Numbered from the stretch's first letter, positions 1 to 6,789 are shown. The stretch is DNA of 8,068 bases from Pelagibacteraceae bacterium (GCA_008638025.1 VTPF01000028.1:1-8068), one strand, 5' to 3'. Notes: generated by a model from the letters alone, not told the origin. A program made the numbers and translations.

Positions 1-1
1 T

Positions 2-535
2 GAAGAAAAAAGAGGATCTCAAAAAAATTTATCTTATTCAGGTAATAGAGCGATACTGAAATATGAGTTACCACTTAATGAGGTAGTTTTTGATTTTTAT
101 GATAGGTTAAAATCTATTTCTAGTGGATACGCTAGCTTTGATTATGAAATAAGTGAATATAAAGAAGGAGATTTAATTAAATTATCAGTTCTGGTTAATG
201 CTGAACCAGTCGATGCTTTGTCTACAATTATCCATAGAGAATTTGCAGTAAGACAAGGGAGGCTTATATGTGAAAAATTAAAAGAACTAATACCTCGACA
301 TCAATTTCAAATTCCTGTTCAAGCAGCAATTGGTGGAAAAATTATTGCTAGAGAAACTATCCAAGGATTTAAAAAAGATGTTTTGACTAAAATTCATGGG
401 GGTGGAGCAAGAGATAGAAAAAGAAAATTGTTGGATAAACAAAAGAGAGGAAAATCAAGAATGAAACAATTTGGTAGTGTTGAGATTCCTCAAGAAGCTT
501 TTATTGGTGTCCTTAAAATCAATAAAGACGCTTAA
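2..535 (+). CDS. lepA: Elongation factor 4 (LepA), C-terminal part, 5' end outside window
   Basis: The open frame enters from the left edge and gives 177 residues before TAA. LepA is a ribosome-binding translational GTPase that acts on stalled or mistranslocated ribosomes in the cytoplasm. The GTPase domains lie outside the window. What is visible is the EF-G-like domain V (SGYASFDYE about residues 41-49, then [15 protein letters not shown]) and the LepA-specific C-terminal domain ([19 protein letters not shown], the KRKLLDKQK basic stretch, and the [13 protein letters not shown] ending). The end falls where the family normally ends, so the gene looks intact at its 3' side. The wording resembles alphaproteobacterial LepA more than the gamma type. 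One local oddity is [13 protein letters not shown] where KCYGGD-x-x-RKRK is usual. TTG at 218 is an internal Leu codon, not a start. The next gene, tRNA-Ser, lies 9 bases downstream on the same strand and may be co-transcribed. Confidence 0.96.
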   Translation, partial: EEKRGSQKNLSYSGNRAILKYELPLNEVVFDFYDRLKSISSGYASFDYEISEYKEGDLIKLSVLVNAEPVDALSTIIHREFAVRQGRLICEKLKELIPRHQFQIPVQAAIGGKIIARETIQGFKKDVLTKIHGGGARDRKRKLLDKQKRGKSRMKQFGSVEIPQEAFIGVLKINKDA

Positions 536-630
536 AACAAAAAAGGAGAGATGTGAGAGCGGTTTAATCAGCACGCTTGGAAAGTGTGTGTACTGTCAAA
601 GGTACCGAGGGTTCGAATCCCTCTCTCTCC
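533..630 (-). terminator. Possible terminator of the leftward operon formed by the antisense of tRNA-Ser
   Basis: Reading leftward past the serine hydrolase stop, the transcript would be the complement of tRNA-Ser. Its acceptor stem is a perfect 7-bp GC-rich inverted repeat (GGAGAGA/TCTCTCC, 630-624 with 551-545) followed at once by TTTTTTGTTTT (544-534). The loop is long but would itself fold as a mirror of the tRNA arms. No other hairpin with a T-run was found at the end of this operon. This is a structural inference only. Confidence 0.3.
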
Positions 631-634
631 GCCA
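545..634 (+). tRNA. tRNA-Ser (anticodon GGA)
   Basis: This is a complete type II tRNA with a long variable arm. The acceptor stem GGAGAGA (545-551) pairs perfectly with TCTCTCC (624-630), followed by discriminator G631 and encoded CCA (632-634). The anticodon stem CACGC/GTGTG (one G-T pair) encloses loop TTGGAAA, which puts anticodon GGA at 579-581 to read UCC and UCU. The variable arm GTACTGTCAAAGGTAC folds into its own hairpin. The T arm is GAGGG-TTCGAAT-CCCTC (607-623). The sequence closely resembles E. coli tRNA-Ser(GGA) in the anticodon arm. It lies 9 bases after lepA and 9 bases before the convergent serine hydrolase stop codon. There is no sign of an integrated element at its 3' end. 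Confidence 0.97.
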
Positions 635-643
635 TAAAATAAT

Positions 644-1765
644 TTAATCTATAAGTTCGTATAATTTTTTTATTAACAACAAAGCTCTTTGATCAACACC
701 CATTGTGGGATTAAGTTCTTTTGTAACATAAGATATGCCAAGTCCATTGATTGGGTCCGCAAAGCCTAACGATCCTCCCCAGCCATTGTGACCAAACGAC
801 TCCTTATGCTTGCCAAACATCCAGCCACCACGAAGTATAAATCCAAGGTTAGTCCACCTTATTGGAAAATTTAAACTCAAATCTTTTTGAGAATTAGTTT
901 CTGATAAATATTTTTTTAATAAGTTTTGTTTAATTATATTTTGACTATCTTGTTTGTAATCGTTAGCCAAGAAATCGTATATTGATGCTATAGCATCTGA
1001 ATTTCCATGACCACCCATCGAAGGTATTTCTGACTTTCTCCATTCCAAGCTATTATAATAATTGATGCTATGAGGAGGATTATTAAATGCGTCGTAATTA
1101 TCTGGATTAGAGGACATTTTTTCTGGTCCAAAAACATTTAAAGCAAGATCAGCCACATTTTCTTTATTTTCTTCATTTATTCCAAAATAAAACTTCAAAC
1201 TATTTTTATTTGTAATTTCTTTTTTTAAATATTCACCAACACTTAAGCCTGTAATTATTTTAATTAAATTACCCATTAAAAATCCATGTGTTTTTGCATG
1301 ATAATATGTAAATGCACCTGGGAAATGGTCAGGCTCCTGGTTTTCTAAAATAAAAATAATTTTTTCCCAATCAATTAAATCTTGATTTTCTAATTTCTTT
1401 TTAAATCGATAAATACCAGACTGGTGGGATAATATATGTTTTACCAAAATATTAGATTTGTTATTTTTTTTAAAATTTGGCCAGTAATAAAAAACTGGTT
1501 GTTCAATATCTATTAAATTTTCGTTTAAAAGTTTTGCTATGCAGGCTTCATAAACTCCCTTGCTTGTAGAGAATGTGTTTACAATAGTATTTTGGTTCCA
1601 AGGTTCATTTTTTGAGTTTTTCGAACCTCCAAAAATACTAATAATTTTTTTTTTATTTTGTATAACGGAGAATGCCGCTCCAGTTTCTTGCTTGGTTTCT
1701 AGCAAGTTATTAAAAATATTTTTTATCTCTAGGAATTTATCTTCGCATATACCTTGGGCTAGCAT
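644..1765 (-). CDS. Serine hydrolase of the beta-lactamase/EstB esterase family (COG1680-like)
   Basis: The 373-residue protein has the penicillin-binding fold signature. The nucleophile motif STSK is at residues 66-69 (S66, K69), followed by LSHQSG at 112-117, YHAKTHGFL starting at Y155 (the second catalytic Tyr motif), and FGHNGWGGSLGFADP with HNG at 326-328 in place of the KTG motif. The N-terminal pattern QGICEDKF...ETGAAFSVI...FGG and the late GHGN motif match the cytoplasmic EstB-like branch rather than secreted class C beta-lactamases. No signal peptide or membrane segment is seen, so a cytoplasmic esterase or amidase with unknown substrate is the best reading; antibiotic resistance should not be inferred. 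ATG at 1765 directly follows the E2 stop (TAGATG) and has no clear Shine-Dalgarno sequence, so coupled translation from the aceE-aceF transcript is likely. The start is supported by the N-terminal family pattern. The place where E3 might be expected is taken by this gene. Confidence 0.9.
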   Translation of the reverse strand: MLAQGICEDKFLEIKNIFNNLLETKQETGAAFSVIQNKKKIISIFGGSKNSKNEPWNQNTIVNTFSTSKGVYEACIAKLLNENLIDIEQPVFYYWPNFKKNNKSNILVKHILSHQSGIYRFKKKLENQDLIDWEKIIFILENQEPDHFPGAFTYYHAKTHGFLMGNLIKIITGLSVGEYLKKEITNKNSLKFYFGINEENKENVADLALNVFGPEKMSSNPDNYDAFNNPPHSINYYNSLEWRKSEIPSMGGHGNSDAIASIYDFLANDYKQDSQNIIKQNLLKKYLSETNSQKDLSLNFPIRWTNLGFILRGGWMFGKHKESFGHNGWGGSLGFADPINGLGISYVTKELNPTMGVDQRALLLIKKLYELID

Positions 1766-3328
1766 CTAGACAGCTAACTTCATGGCAAAATTTCTTCCTA
1801 AGCTTATTTTGAGATCTTGGCAAAATTTCGCTGCTTCTGCGCCATCAATAATTCTGTGGTCATAAGACAGTGAAATCGGCATCATCATTCTAGGTTCAAA
1901 TTTATCATCTATAAATACTTGTTTCATTTCAGATTTTCCAATTCCTATAATGGATACTTCGGGAGCATTAATAATTGGTGTAAAAAAACTACCACCAATC
2001 CCACCCAAGCTTGAAATTGTCATAGATCCGCCAAAAAATTCTTTTTTATCTATTTTTAATTCTTTGCACAATTTGCTTATGGTTCTAACTTCTTGGCTCA
2101 GCTCAGTTAGATTTTTTTTATCTACGTTTCTTATTTTTGGTACCATTAATCCATGAGGAGTATCTACAGCTATACCTATATGAAAATATTTTTTAAAAAT
2201 TACTTTTTCTCCATCTAGGGAGCTATTAAAATTTGGAAATTTTCGCATAGCATTTACTAGTGCTTTCATCATAAATGCCAAAGGTGTAATTGAAATTTTC
2301 TCTCTCGTATTGAGATCAACCAAATTTTTTCTAAAACTTTCCATCTCTGTTACATCTAACTCATCATGCTGTGTTACATGAGGAATAGAGGTCCATGCTT
2401 TTACTAAATGCGGTCCAGATAATTTTTTAATTCTAGGTATATTTTGAACATCTACCTCTCCAAATTCATTATGCTGATAAGGTAATGGTTCAGATTTTGG
2501 TTGCTGAGGCTGTTGCTGAACTTCGGTTGTTAAAGAGCTTTTTGTTTTATTAATATTTTGACTTACATATTGTTTAATATCTTGTTCTAAAACTCTTCCT
2601 TTTCTTCCTGTTCCATTAATTTGTTCAATAGAAACACCCAGCTCTCTTGCAAATTTCATAACTTTTGGACTAGCTCCAGAAACCGACTCAGAGTGATTTG
2701 TATTTGATTGTACGATAGTTGTTTTTTCTTGCTGTCGTGTCGAAACTGAAGGAGTTAATTGAATTTTTTTTTCTCCAATCTGAATTTTACAAATTTCTTG
2801 ATCAATGGTGACTTCTTGGTTTTCTTTAACCAATATTTGATCAATAATACCATTGATTGGTGAGGGAATATCTATACTAGAATTATTATCTTCGAGAGTA
2901 ATGACTGCTTGTTCAGATGCAACCTTGTCTCCTTGATTAACCAAAATATTTGTTACTACAAGTTTTCCTGAAAAATTAATATTTGGTATGACTAAAGTTT
3001 TTAATTCTTTTATAATTTCTTCTTTATCTGGTTTTTTGATTTGTTCGGTATTAATGTTTTTTGATAATTTTTCTTCAGTTTTTGAATCTGTATTTGTTCC
3101 TCCCAGGGTGGCTATGAGACTGCCTTCAGATACCTTGTCTCCAATTTTAATATGAATTTTTTCAATTGTTCCAGAAGAACTAGCTGGCACTTCAACACTT
3201 GATTTATCGCTTTCAAGTGTGATGATTGCATCTCCTTTTTCTATTTCTTGACCTTCTTTAATTAAAACTTCTATAATCTCAACATTTTTAAAGTCACCAA
3301 TATTAGGTACTAAAATATTTTCGGCCAT
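1766..3328 (-). CDS. aceF: Dihydrolipoamide acetyltransferase, E2 of pyruvate dehydrogenase
   Basis: This 520-residue E2 transfers acetyl from lipoyl groups to CoA and should form the core of the cytoplasmic pyruvate dehydrogenase complex. The domains in order are: lipoyl domain 1 (about 3-76, ESDKSS with K42), a charged linker, a diverged lipoyl-like domain (about 112-184) with LEDNNSS so that the lysine position is N149, a peripheral subunit-binding domain (about 219-254, from ASPKVMKFAREL to GRKGRVLEQDI), a Gln/Pro-rich linker (269-277), and the catalytic domain from about 295. The catalytic domain carries TISSLGG (437-443) and the active-site DHRIIDG at 490-496 with H491 and D495. INAPEVSIIGIG is the usual acetyltransferase C-terminal signature. 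ATG overlaps the aceE stop by one base (TAATG) and no clear Shine-Dalgarno sequence precedes it, which suggests translational coupling. The lipoyl and catalytic wording (GDFKNVEIIEVL) is of the beta/gammaproteobacterial AceF type that partners homodimeric E1. A 2-oxoglutarate dehydrogenase E2 is unlikely given the E1 partner. Confidence 0.95.
   Translation of the reverse strand: MAENILVPNIGDFKNVEIIEVLIKEGQEIEKGDAIITLESDKSSVEVPASSSGTIEKIHIKIGDKVSEGSLIATLGGTNTDSKTEEKLSKNINTEQIKKPDKEEIIKELKTLVIPNINFSGKLVVTNILVNQGDKVASEQAVITLEDNNSSIDIPSPINGIIDQILVKENQEVTIDQEICKIQIGEKKIQLTPSVSTRQQEKTTIVQSNTNHSESVSGASPKVMKFARELGVSIEQINGTGRKGRVLEQDIKQYVSQNINKTKSSLTTEVQQQPQQPKSEPLPYQHNEFGEVDVQNIPRIKKLSGPHLVKAWTSIPHVTQHDELDVTEMESFRKNLVDLNTREKISITPLAFMMKALVNAMRKFPNFNSSLDGEKVIFKKYFHIGIAVDTPHGLMVPKIRNVDKKNLTELSQEVRTISKLCKELKIDKKEFFGGSMTISSLGGIGGSFFTPIINAPEVSIIGIGKSEMKQVFIDDKFEPRMMMPISLSYDHRIIDGAEAAKFCQDLKISLGRNFAMKLAV
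2777..2995 (-). repeat. Diverged lipoyl-like domain (E2 domain 2), attachment lysine lost
   Basis: This stretch codes residues 112-184 of E2. The fold pattern is still readable (ILVNQGDKVASEQAVITLE, then IDIPSPINGII), but the hairpin reads LEDNNSS instead of LESDKSS: the DK pair is N148-N149, codons AAT AAT. The N-terminal strand (IPNINFSGKLVV) has also drifted from VPDIGDFKNVEI. It cannot carry lipoate at the canonical position. It may now act as a spacer or binding domain, which is an inference. Confidence 0.8.
3101..3322 (-). repeat. Lipoyl domain coding repeat C (E2 domain 1)
   Basis: This stretch codes residues 3-76 of E2, with lysine K42 in ESDKSSVEV. It is the only E2 lipoyl domain with the attachment lysine. 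Its DNA near 3276-3303 is nearly identical to repeat B, which fits duplication or gene conversion between the two genes. Confidence 0.9.
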
Positions 3329-6300
3329 TATAGTTTTGTAGGGATAGGTTTTGTTTGATCAATATTGTATTTCTCAAAAGCTTTTTGTGCAACTTTTGAA
3401 GCTATTTTTTGTTCTTTGGCTAAAATGCTCAAAGTATTTGCAACAATGTACTCTTTGCTAACCTCAAAGAATTCTCTTAATTTTTTTCTAGTATCGCTTC
3501 TTCCGTAACCATCTGTGCCAAATGCGTAATAATTTTCTTTAATATAAGGTCTTATTTGGTCTGCATGAACTCTCATATAGTCTGTTGCAGCAATTACAGG
3601 ACCGGTTCTTCCTTCTAGGCATTTTTCAATATAAGTTTGCTCTCTATCTTGAGTGGGATTTAATAAATTTTTTCTTTCCACTTCCATTGCGCTTTTTTGA
3701 AGTTCATTAAAACTAGTTACGCTCCAAATGTCAGAGTCAATTCCGTACTCATTGCTTAAAATTTCTGCTGCTTGTAATACTTCATTAAGTATAGTTCCAG
3801 ATCCCAATAGTTGAACTTTTGCTTTGCCTCGATTATCAAATTCTTTGAGCAAATACATTCCTTTTAATACGTCTTCTTTTTTAACATGTTTGGGAAGTTC
3901 GGGATGAGAGTAGTTTTCATTCATTGTCGTAATGTAATAAAAAATATTTTCCTGTTTTTCATGCATTCTTTTTATTCCATCTTCGAAAATAATTGCTAAT
4001 TCATAAGCATAAGTAGGATCGTAAGAAACGCAATTTGGTATCATGGAGGCCATTATCAAACTATGTCCATCTTGGTGCTGCAAACCTTCCCCGGCCAAGG
4101 TAGTTCTTCCAGCAGTGGCCCCTATTAAAAATCCTCTTGCTTGAGAGTCCCCTGCAGCCCAAATTAAATCCATAACTCTTTGAAATCCAAACATAGAATA
4201 AAATATATAAAGTGGTAGCATTTCAATTTCGTGGTTGGCGTAAGCAGTTCCAGCCGCAATAAATGATGACATGGCACCAGCTTCGTTAATACCTTCTTCT
4301 AAAACCTGTCCTTTTTTATCTTCACGATAAGAGCTAATTTGCTCAGAATCTACTGGTTCATATTTTTGACCTTCATGTGCGTAAATTCCAATTTTTTGGA
4401 AAAAACCCTCCATTCCAAATGTTCTTGCCTCATCAGGTATAATTGGAACTAACCGTGAAGCAGTCGATTTGTCCCTTAGCATTCTAGTCAATATGGCTAC
4501 TAAAGCCATCGTAGTTGAAATTTGTCTATCACCTGATGATTGGTAGGAAGGTTCAAATACCGAACTATCAATTTTAACAGGAGTAGCTTTTGAAGATCTT
4601 GAAGGTATAAATCCTCCTAGTTTTTTTCTTCTTTCTAGCAAGTATTGAATTTCATCTGATTTTTCATCAGGTCTGTAAAATTCTAAATCTTCAACCTGTT
4701 TATCCGTTAGAGGTATTTCAAATCTATCTCTAAAGTAGAACATATCATTTACGTCTAATTTTTTTTGTTGGTGAGTTGTGTTTATACTTTCTCCGGATTT
4801 TCCCATTCCATAACCTTTAATAGATTTTGTAAGAATTACAGTCGGTTGACCTTTGTGTTTGCTTGCAGCATCATAGGCTGCATAAACTTTATTTGGATCA
4901 TGACCGCCTCTGTTTAATCTCCAAATATCAGAGTCAGACATATTAGAAACTAATTTGGATAATTCTGGATATCTTCCAAAGAATTTTTCTCTTACATAAG
5001 CCCCGCCTTTCGCTTTCATAGCTTGATATTCTCCATCAACTACTTCATTCATTCGTTTCATTAAAAGACCGCTTTTATCTGCTTTTAATAATGGATCCCA
5101 ATATGACCCCCAAATAACTTTGATAACATTCCAGCCAGCACCTCTAAATGTTCCCTCTAACTCTTGAATTATTTTTCCATTTCCTCTTACAGGCCCATCC
5201 AGTCTTTGTAGGTTACAATTAATAACAAAAATTAAATTATCTAATTTTTCTCTTGAAGCTAAACCAATTGCACCAAGTGTTTCAGCCTCATCTGTTTCTC
5301 CATCGCCAATGAAGCACCAAACCTTTCTGTCTTGATCGGGTATTAGGCCTCTATTTTGCAAGTATTTCATGAAACGAGCTTGATAAATGGACATGATTGG
5401 CCCAAGACCCATTGAAACAGTTGGGAATTGCCAGTAGTTGGGCATTAACCAAGGATGAGGATAAGATGACAAACCACCGCCACCTTTTGCCTCTTGTCTA
5501 AAATTCATAAGCTGTTCTTGAGAAATTCTTCCTTCAAGAAATGATCTTGCATACATTCCTGGAGCTGCGTGACCTTGATAAAAAACCATGTCACCTAAAA
5601 AATTTTCGGATTTGGCTCTCCAAAAATGATTACAGCCAACATCATATAATGTTGCGGCCGATGCAAAAGTTGCGATATGTCCTCCCAGTTCTGAAGAAAT
5701 TTTATTTGCCCTCACAACCATTGCTGCAGCATTCCATCTGATTAAAGATCTTATTTTTCTTTCAAGTTCTTGATCACCTGGAGATTTAGCTTCAAGTTCT
5801 GTAGGAATAGTATTGATATATGGAGTATTCTGGGTGAAAGGTATGTTAGAACCGGCAATATAAGCTTCATCAATTAATTGGCTTAATAAAAAATGAGCTC
5901 TCTCAGCTCCATCTCTTTTAACCACATCGCTAAGAGACTCAACCCATTCATTTGTTTCAGTAGGATCAATGTCTTTAATATTAGGCGTTCCACTATAAAC
6001 TTGTCTATTTTTTATTTCTATTCTTGAAGATGGTTGCGAGGTTACTTGAGTCGATATTATTTCACTTGAAGTTTCTTTTTCTTTTTTAATTTCTACTTTT
6101 GTTACCTGATCCTTACTTTCTGCAGTTCCAATAGAACTTCCTTTAGAAACCTTATCTCCAACTTTTACTTTTATTTCTTTAACAGTTCCTGAGATTGGAG
6201 AAGGAACCTCCATACTTGATTTGTCGCTTTCAAGCGTAATTAATGGATCTCCTTTAGAAATTTTATCACCTTTGTTTATTAAGATTTCAATTATCTCAAC

Positions 6301-6684
6301 GTTTTTAAAGTCACCAATATCAGGAACTTGAATATCCACCAATCCAAAAGATGAATTTTTTTGTAAGTTTTCTTCTGCATCTTTTATAATTCGTTCAGTT
6401 TCGGGTAATATTTTTTCCTGAGTTATTTCTTTTTTAGTTTCAGTTTGTCCTTCTGCATCTATTAAACCTACCAAATCTCCTTGAGATACCTTGTCTCCTA
6501 TTTTTACTTTTAGCTCTGATATAGTTCCTGAAAAAGGGCATGGAACTTCCACACTAGATTTGTCACTTTCAAGAGTAATGATGGGTTCATTTTTATTTAT
6601 AGCCTGACCCACTTTTACGAGGACTTCTATAATTTCAACATTCTTAAAATCACCTATATCTGGAACTCTAATTTCTGTACTCAT
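3328..6684 (-). CDS. aceE: Pyruvate dehydrogenase E1, homodimeric AceE type, fused to two N-terminal lipoyl domains
   Basis: This 1118-residue protein is about 230 residues longer than E. coli AceE. Residues 3-76 and 116-189 are lipoyl domains, each starting VPDIGDFKNVEIIE and carrying ESDKSS (K42, K155). A full-length E1 follows from about 238 (DIDPTETNEWVESL). It catalyses thiamine diphosphate-dependent decarboxylation of pyruvate and reductive acetylation of lipoyl groups. Visible E1 landmarks are GGH336, QGH372, the GDG thiamine-diphosphate motif at 460-462 (D461), NCN 489-491, the flexible-loop H638 (E. coli H407), GINE801 (E. coli catalytic E571) and LQH870 (E. coli H640). These correspondences come from recalled E. 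coli sequence. There is no ATG codon in this frame between M158 and M322, so E1 cannot start separately at an ATG near the junction; the fusion looks genuine. No Shine-Dalgarno sequence is evident before ATG 6684. It heads the operon with aceF and a serine hydrolase. A subunit-binding domain is absent from this protein. Confidence 0.95.
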   Translation of the reverse strand: MSTEIRVPDIGDFKNVEIIEVLVKVGQAINKNEPIITLESDKSSVEVPCPFSGTISELKVKIGDKVSQGDLVGLIDAEGQTETKKEITQEKILPETERIIKDAEENLQKNSSFGLVDIQVPDIGDFKNVEIIEILINKGDKISKGDPLITLESDKSSMEVPSPISGTVKEIKVKVGDKVSKGSSIGTAESKDQVTKVEIKKEKETSSEIISTQVTSQPSSRIEIKNRQVYSGTPNIKDIDPTETNEWVESLSDVVKRDGAERAHFLLSQLIDEAYIAGSNIPFTQNTPYINTIPTELEAKSPGDQELERKIRSLIRWNAAAMVVRANKISSELGGHIATFASAATLYDVGCNHFWRAKSENFLGDMVFYQGHAAPGMYARSFLEGRISQEQLMNFRQEAKGGGGLSSYPHPWLMPNYWQFPTVSMGLGPIMSIYQARFMKYLQNRGLIPDQDRKVWCFIGDGETDEAETLGAIGLASREKLDNLIFVINCNLQRLDGPVRGNGKIIQELEGTFRGAGWNVIKVIWGSYWDPLLKADKSGLLMKRMNEVVDGEYQAMKAKGGAYVREKFFGRYPELSKLVSNMSDSDIWRLNRGGHDPNKVYAAYDAASKHKGQPTVILTKSIKGYGMGKSGESINTTHQQKKLDVNDMFYFRDRFEIPLTDKQVEDLEFYRPDEKSDEIQYLLERRKKLGGFIPSRSSKATPVKIDSSVFEPSYQSSGDRQISTTMALVAILTRMLRDKSTASRLVPIIPDEARTFGMEGFFQKIGIYAHEGQKYEPVDSEQISSYREDKKGQVLEEGINEAGAMSSFIAAGTAYANHEIEMLPLYIFYSMFGFQRVMDLIWAAGDSQARGFLIGATAGRTTLAGEGLQHQDGHSLIMASMIPNCVSYDPTYAYELAIIFEDGIKRMHEKQENIFYYITTMNENYSHPELPKHVKKEDVLKGMYLLKEFDNRGKAKVQLLGSGTILNEVLQAAEILSNEYGIDSDIWSVTSFNELQKSAMEVERKNLLNPTQDREQTYIEKCLEGRTGPVIAATDYMRVHADQIRPYIKENYYAFGTDGYGRSDTRKKLREFFEVSKEYIVANTLSILAKEQKIASKVAQKAFEKYNIDQTKPIPTKL
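6118..6339 (-). repeat. Lipoyl domain coding repeat B (E1 domain 2)
   Basis: This stretch codes residues 116-189 of the E1 fusion, with lysine K155 in ESDKSS. It is separated from repeat A by a charged, Lys/Glu-rich linker rather than the Ala/Pro-rich linker usual in E2 proteins. The stretch 6293-6320 matches 3276-3303 in the E2 gene at 27 of 28 bases, closer there than to its neighbour in the same gene. Confidence 0.9.
6457..6678 (-). repeat. Lipoyl domain coding repeat A (E1 domain 1)
   Basis: This stretch codes residues 3-76 of the E1 fusion. It has the lipoyl fold pattern: VPDIGDFKNVEIIEVLV, ESDKSS hairpin with K42, VEVPCPFSGT, and KIGDKVSQGD. It repeats in protein and partly in DNA with the second E1 domain and the first E2 domain. 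The stretch 6632-6659 differs at four of 28 positions from the matching stretch in the E2 gene (3276-3303). Confidence 0.9.
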
Positions 6685-6789
6685 AAGATTTTGATATTTA
6701 TTTATTAAATGTTCCCCTGTAAATGTAAAAAATTTAAATTATTCTAACAAATTTGTTTTCATTTGGGTATCAATTAAGCTAAAAACCTT
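6685..6789. promoter_or_regulatory. Divergent promoter region between aceE and the aldehyde dehydrogenase gene
   Basis: This 105-bp spacer is the only sizeable non-coding stretch and must hold the start signals for both flanking genes unless either is transcribed from elsewhere. On the minus strand, TAGAAT (6746-6741) resembles a -10 box for aceE. TTGATA (6773-6768) resembles a -35 box, but the 21-base gap is too long for a standard sigma-70 promoter. No convincing promoter was found for the rightward gene. Neither start codon has a clear Shine-Dalgarno sequence; the AGGGG on the minus strand (6718-6714) is about 30 bases from the aceE ATG and so too far. The region also holds palindromes AACAAATTTGTT (6746-6757) and AATTTAAATT (6731-6740). 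No match to the E. coli PdhR operator was seen. Confidence 0.5.
6746..6757. promoter_or_regulatory. 12-bp perfect palindrome AACAAATTTGTT, possible operator
   Basis: This is a perfect inverted repeat in the divergent spacer, adjoining the possible aceE -10 box and lying between it and the possible -35 box. The position would suit a regulator acting on aceE, the aldehyde dehydrogenase gene, or both. In AT-rich DNA such palindromes also arise by chance, and no known regulator site was recognised. Confidence 0.3.

Noticed and set aside
545..644. tRNA-Ser 3' end as an integration site for a mobile element
   Set aside because: No integrase gene and no repeat of the tRNA 3' end were seen in the window; the neighbouring operon is metabolic.
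644..1765. Serine hydrolase as an antibiotic-resistance beta-lactamase
   Set aside because: It has no signal peptide, has HNG in place of KTG, and carries the YHA-type motif of the EstB-like esterase branch.
1560..1769. Open frame on the plus strand, 69 codons
   Set aside because: It lies antisense within the 5' part of the serine hydrolase gene, has no recognisable domain and looks like a shadow of an AT-rich gene.
1950..2156. Open frame on the plus strand, 68 codons
   Set aside because: It is antisense to the conserved E2 catalytic domain, with no family resemblance.
5541..5741. Open frame on the plus strand, 66 codons
   Set aside because: It is antisense to conserved E1 sequence around the QGH motif, with no family resemblance.
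5940..6120. Lipoyl-E1 fusion as a sequencing or assembly artefact
   Set aside because: The frame is continuous through a plausible linker, no in-frame ATG allows a separate E1 start nearby, and the operon junctions on either side are tidy. An artefact would be unlikely to give this.
2777..6678. Repeated segments as a CRISPR array or transposon repeats
   Set aside because: The repeats are about 220 bp, coding, in frame and explained fully by lipoyl domains; spacing is irregular and there are no terminal inverted repeats.
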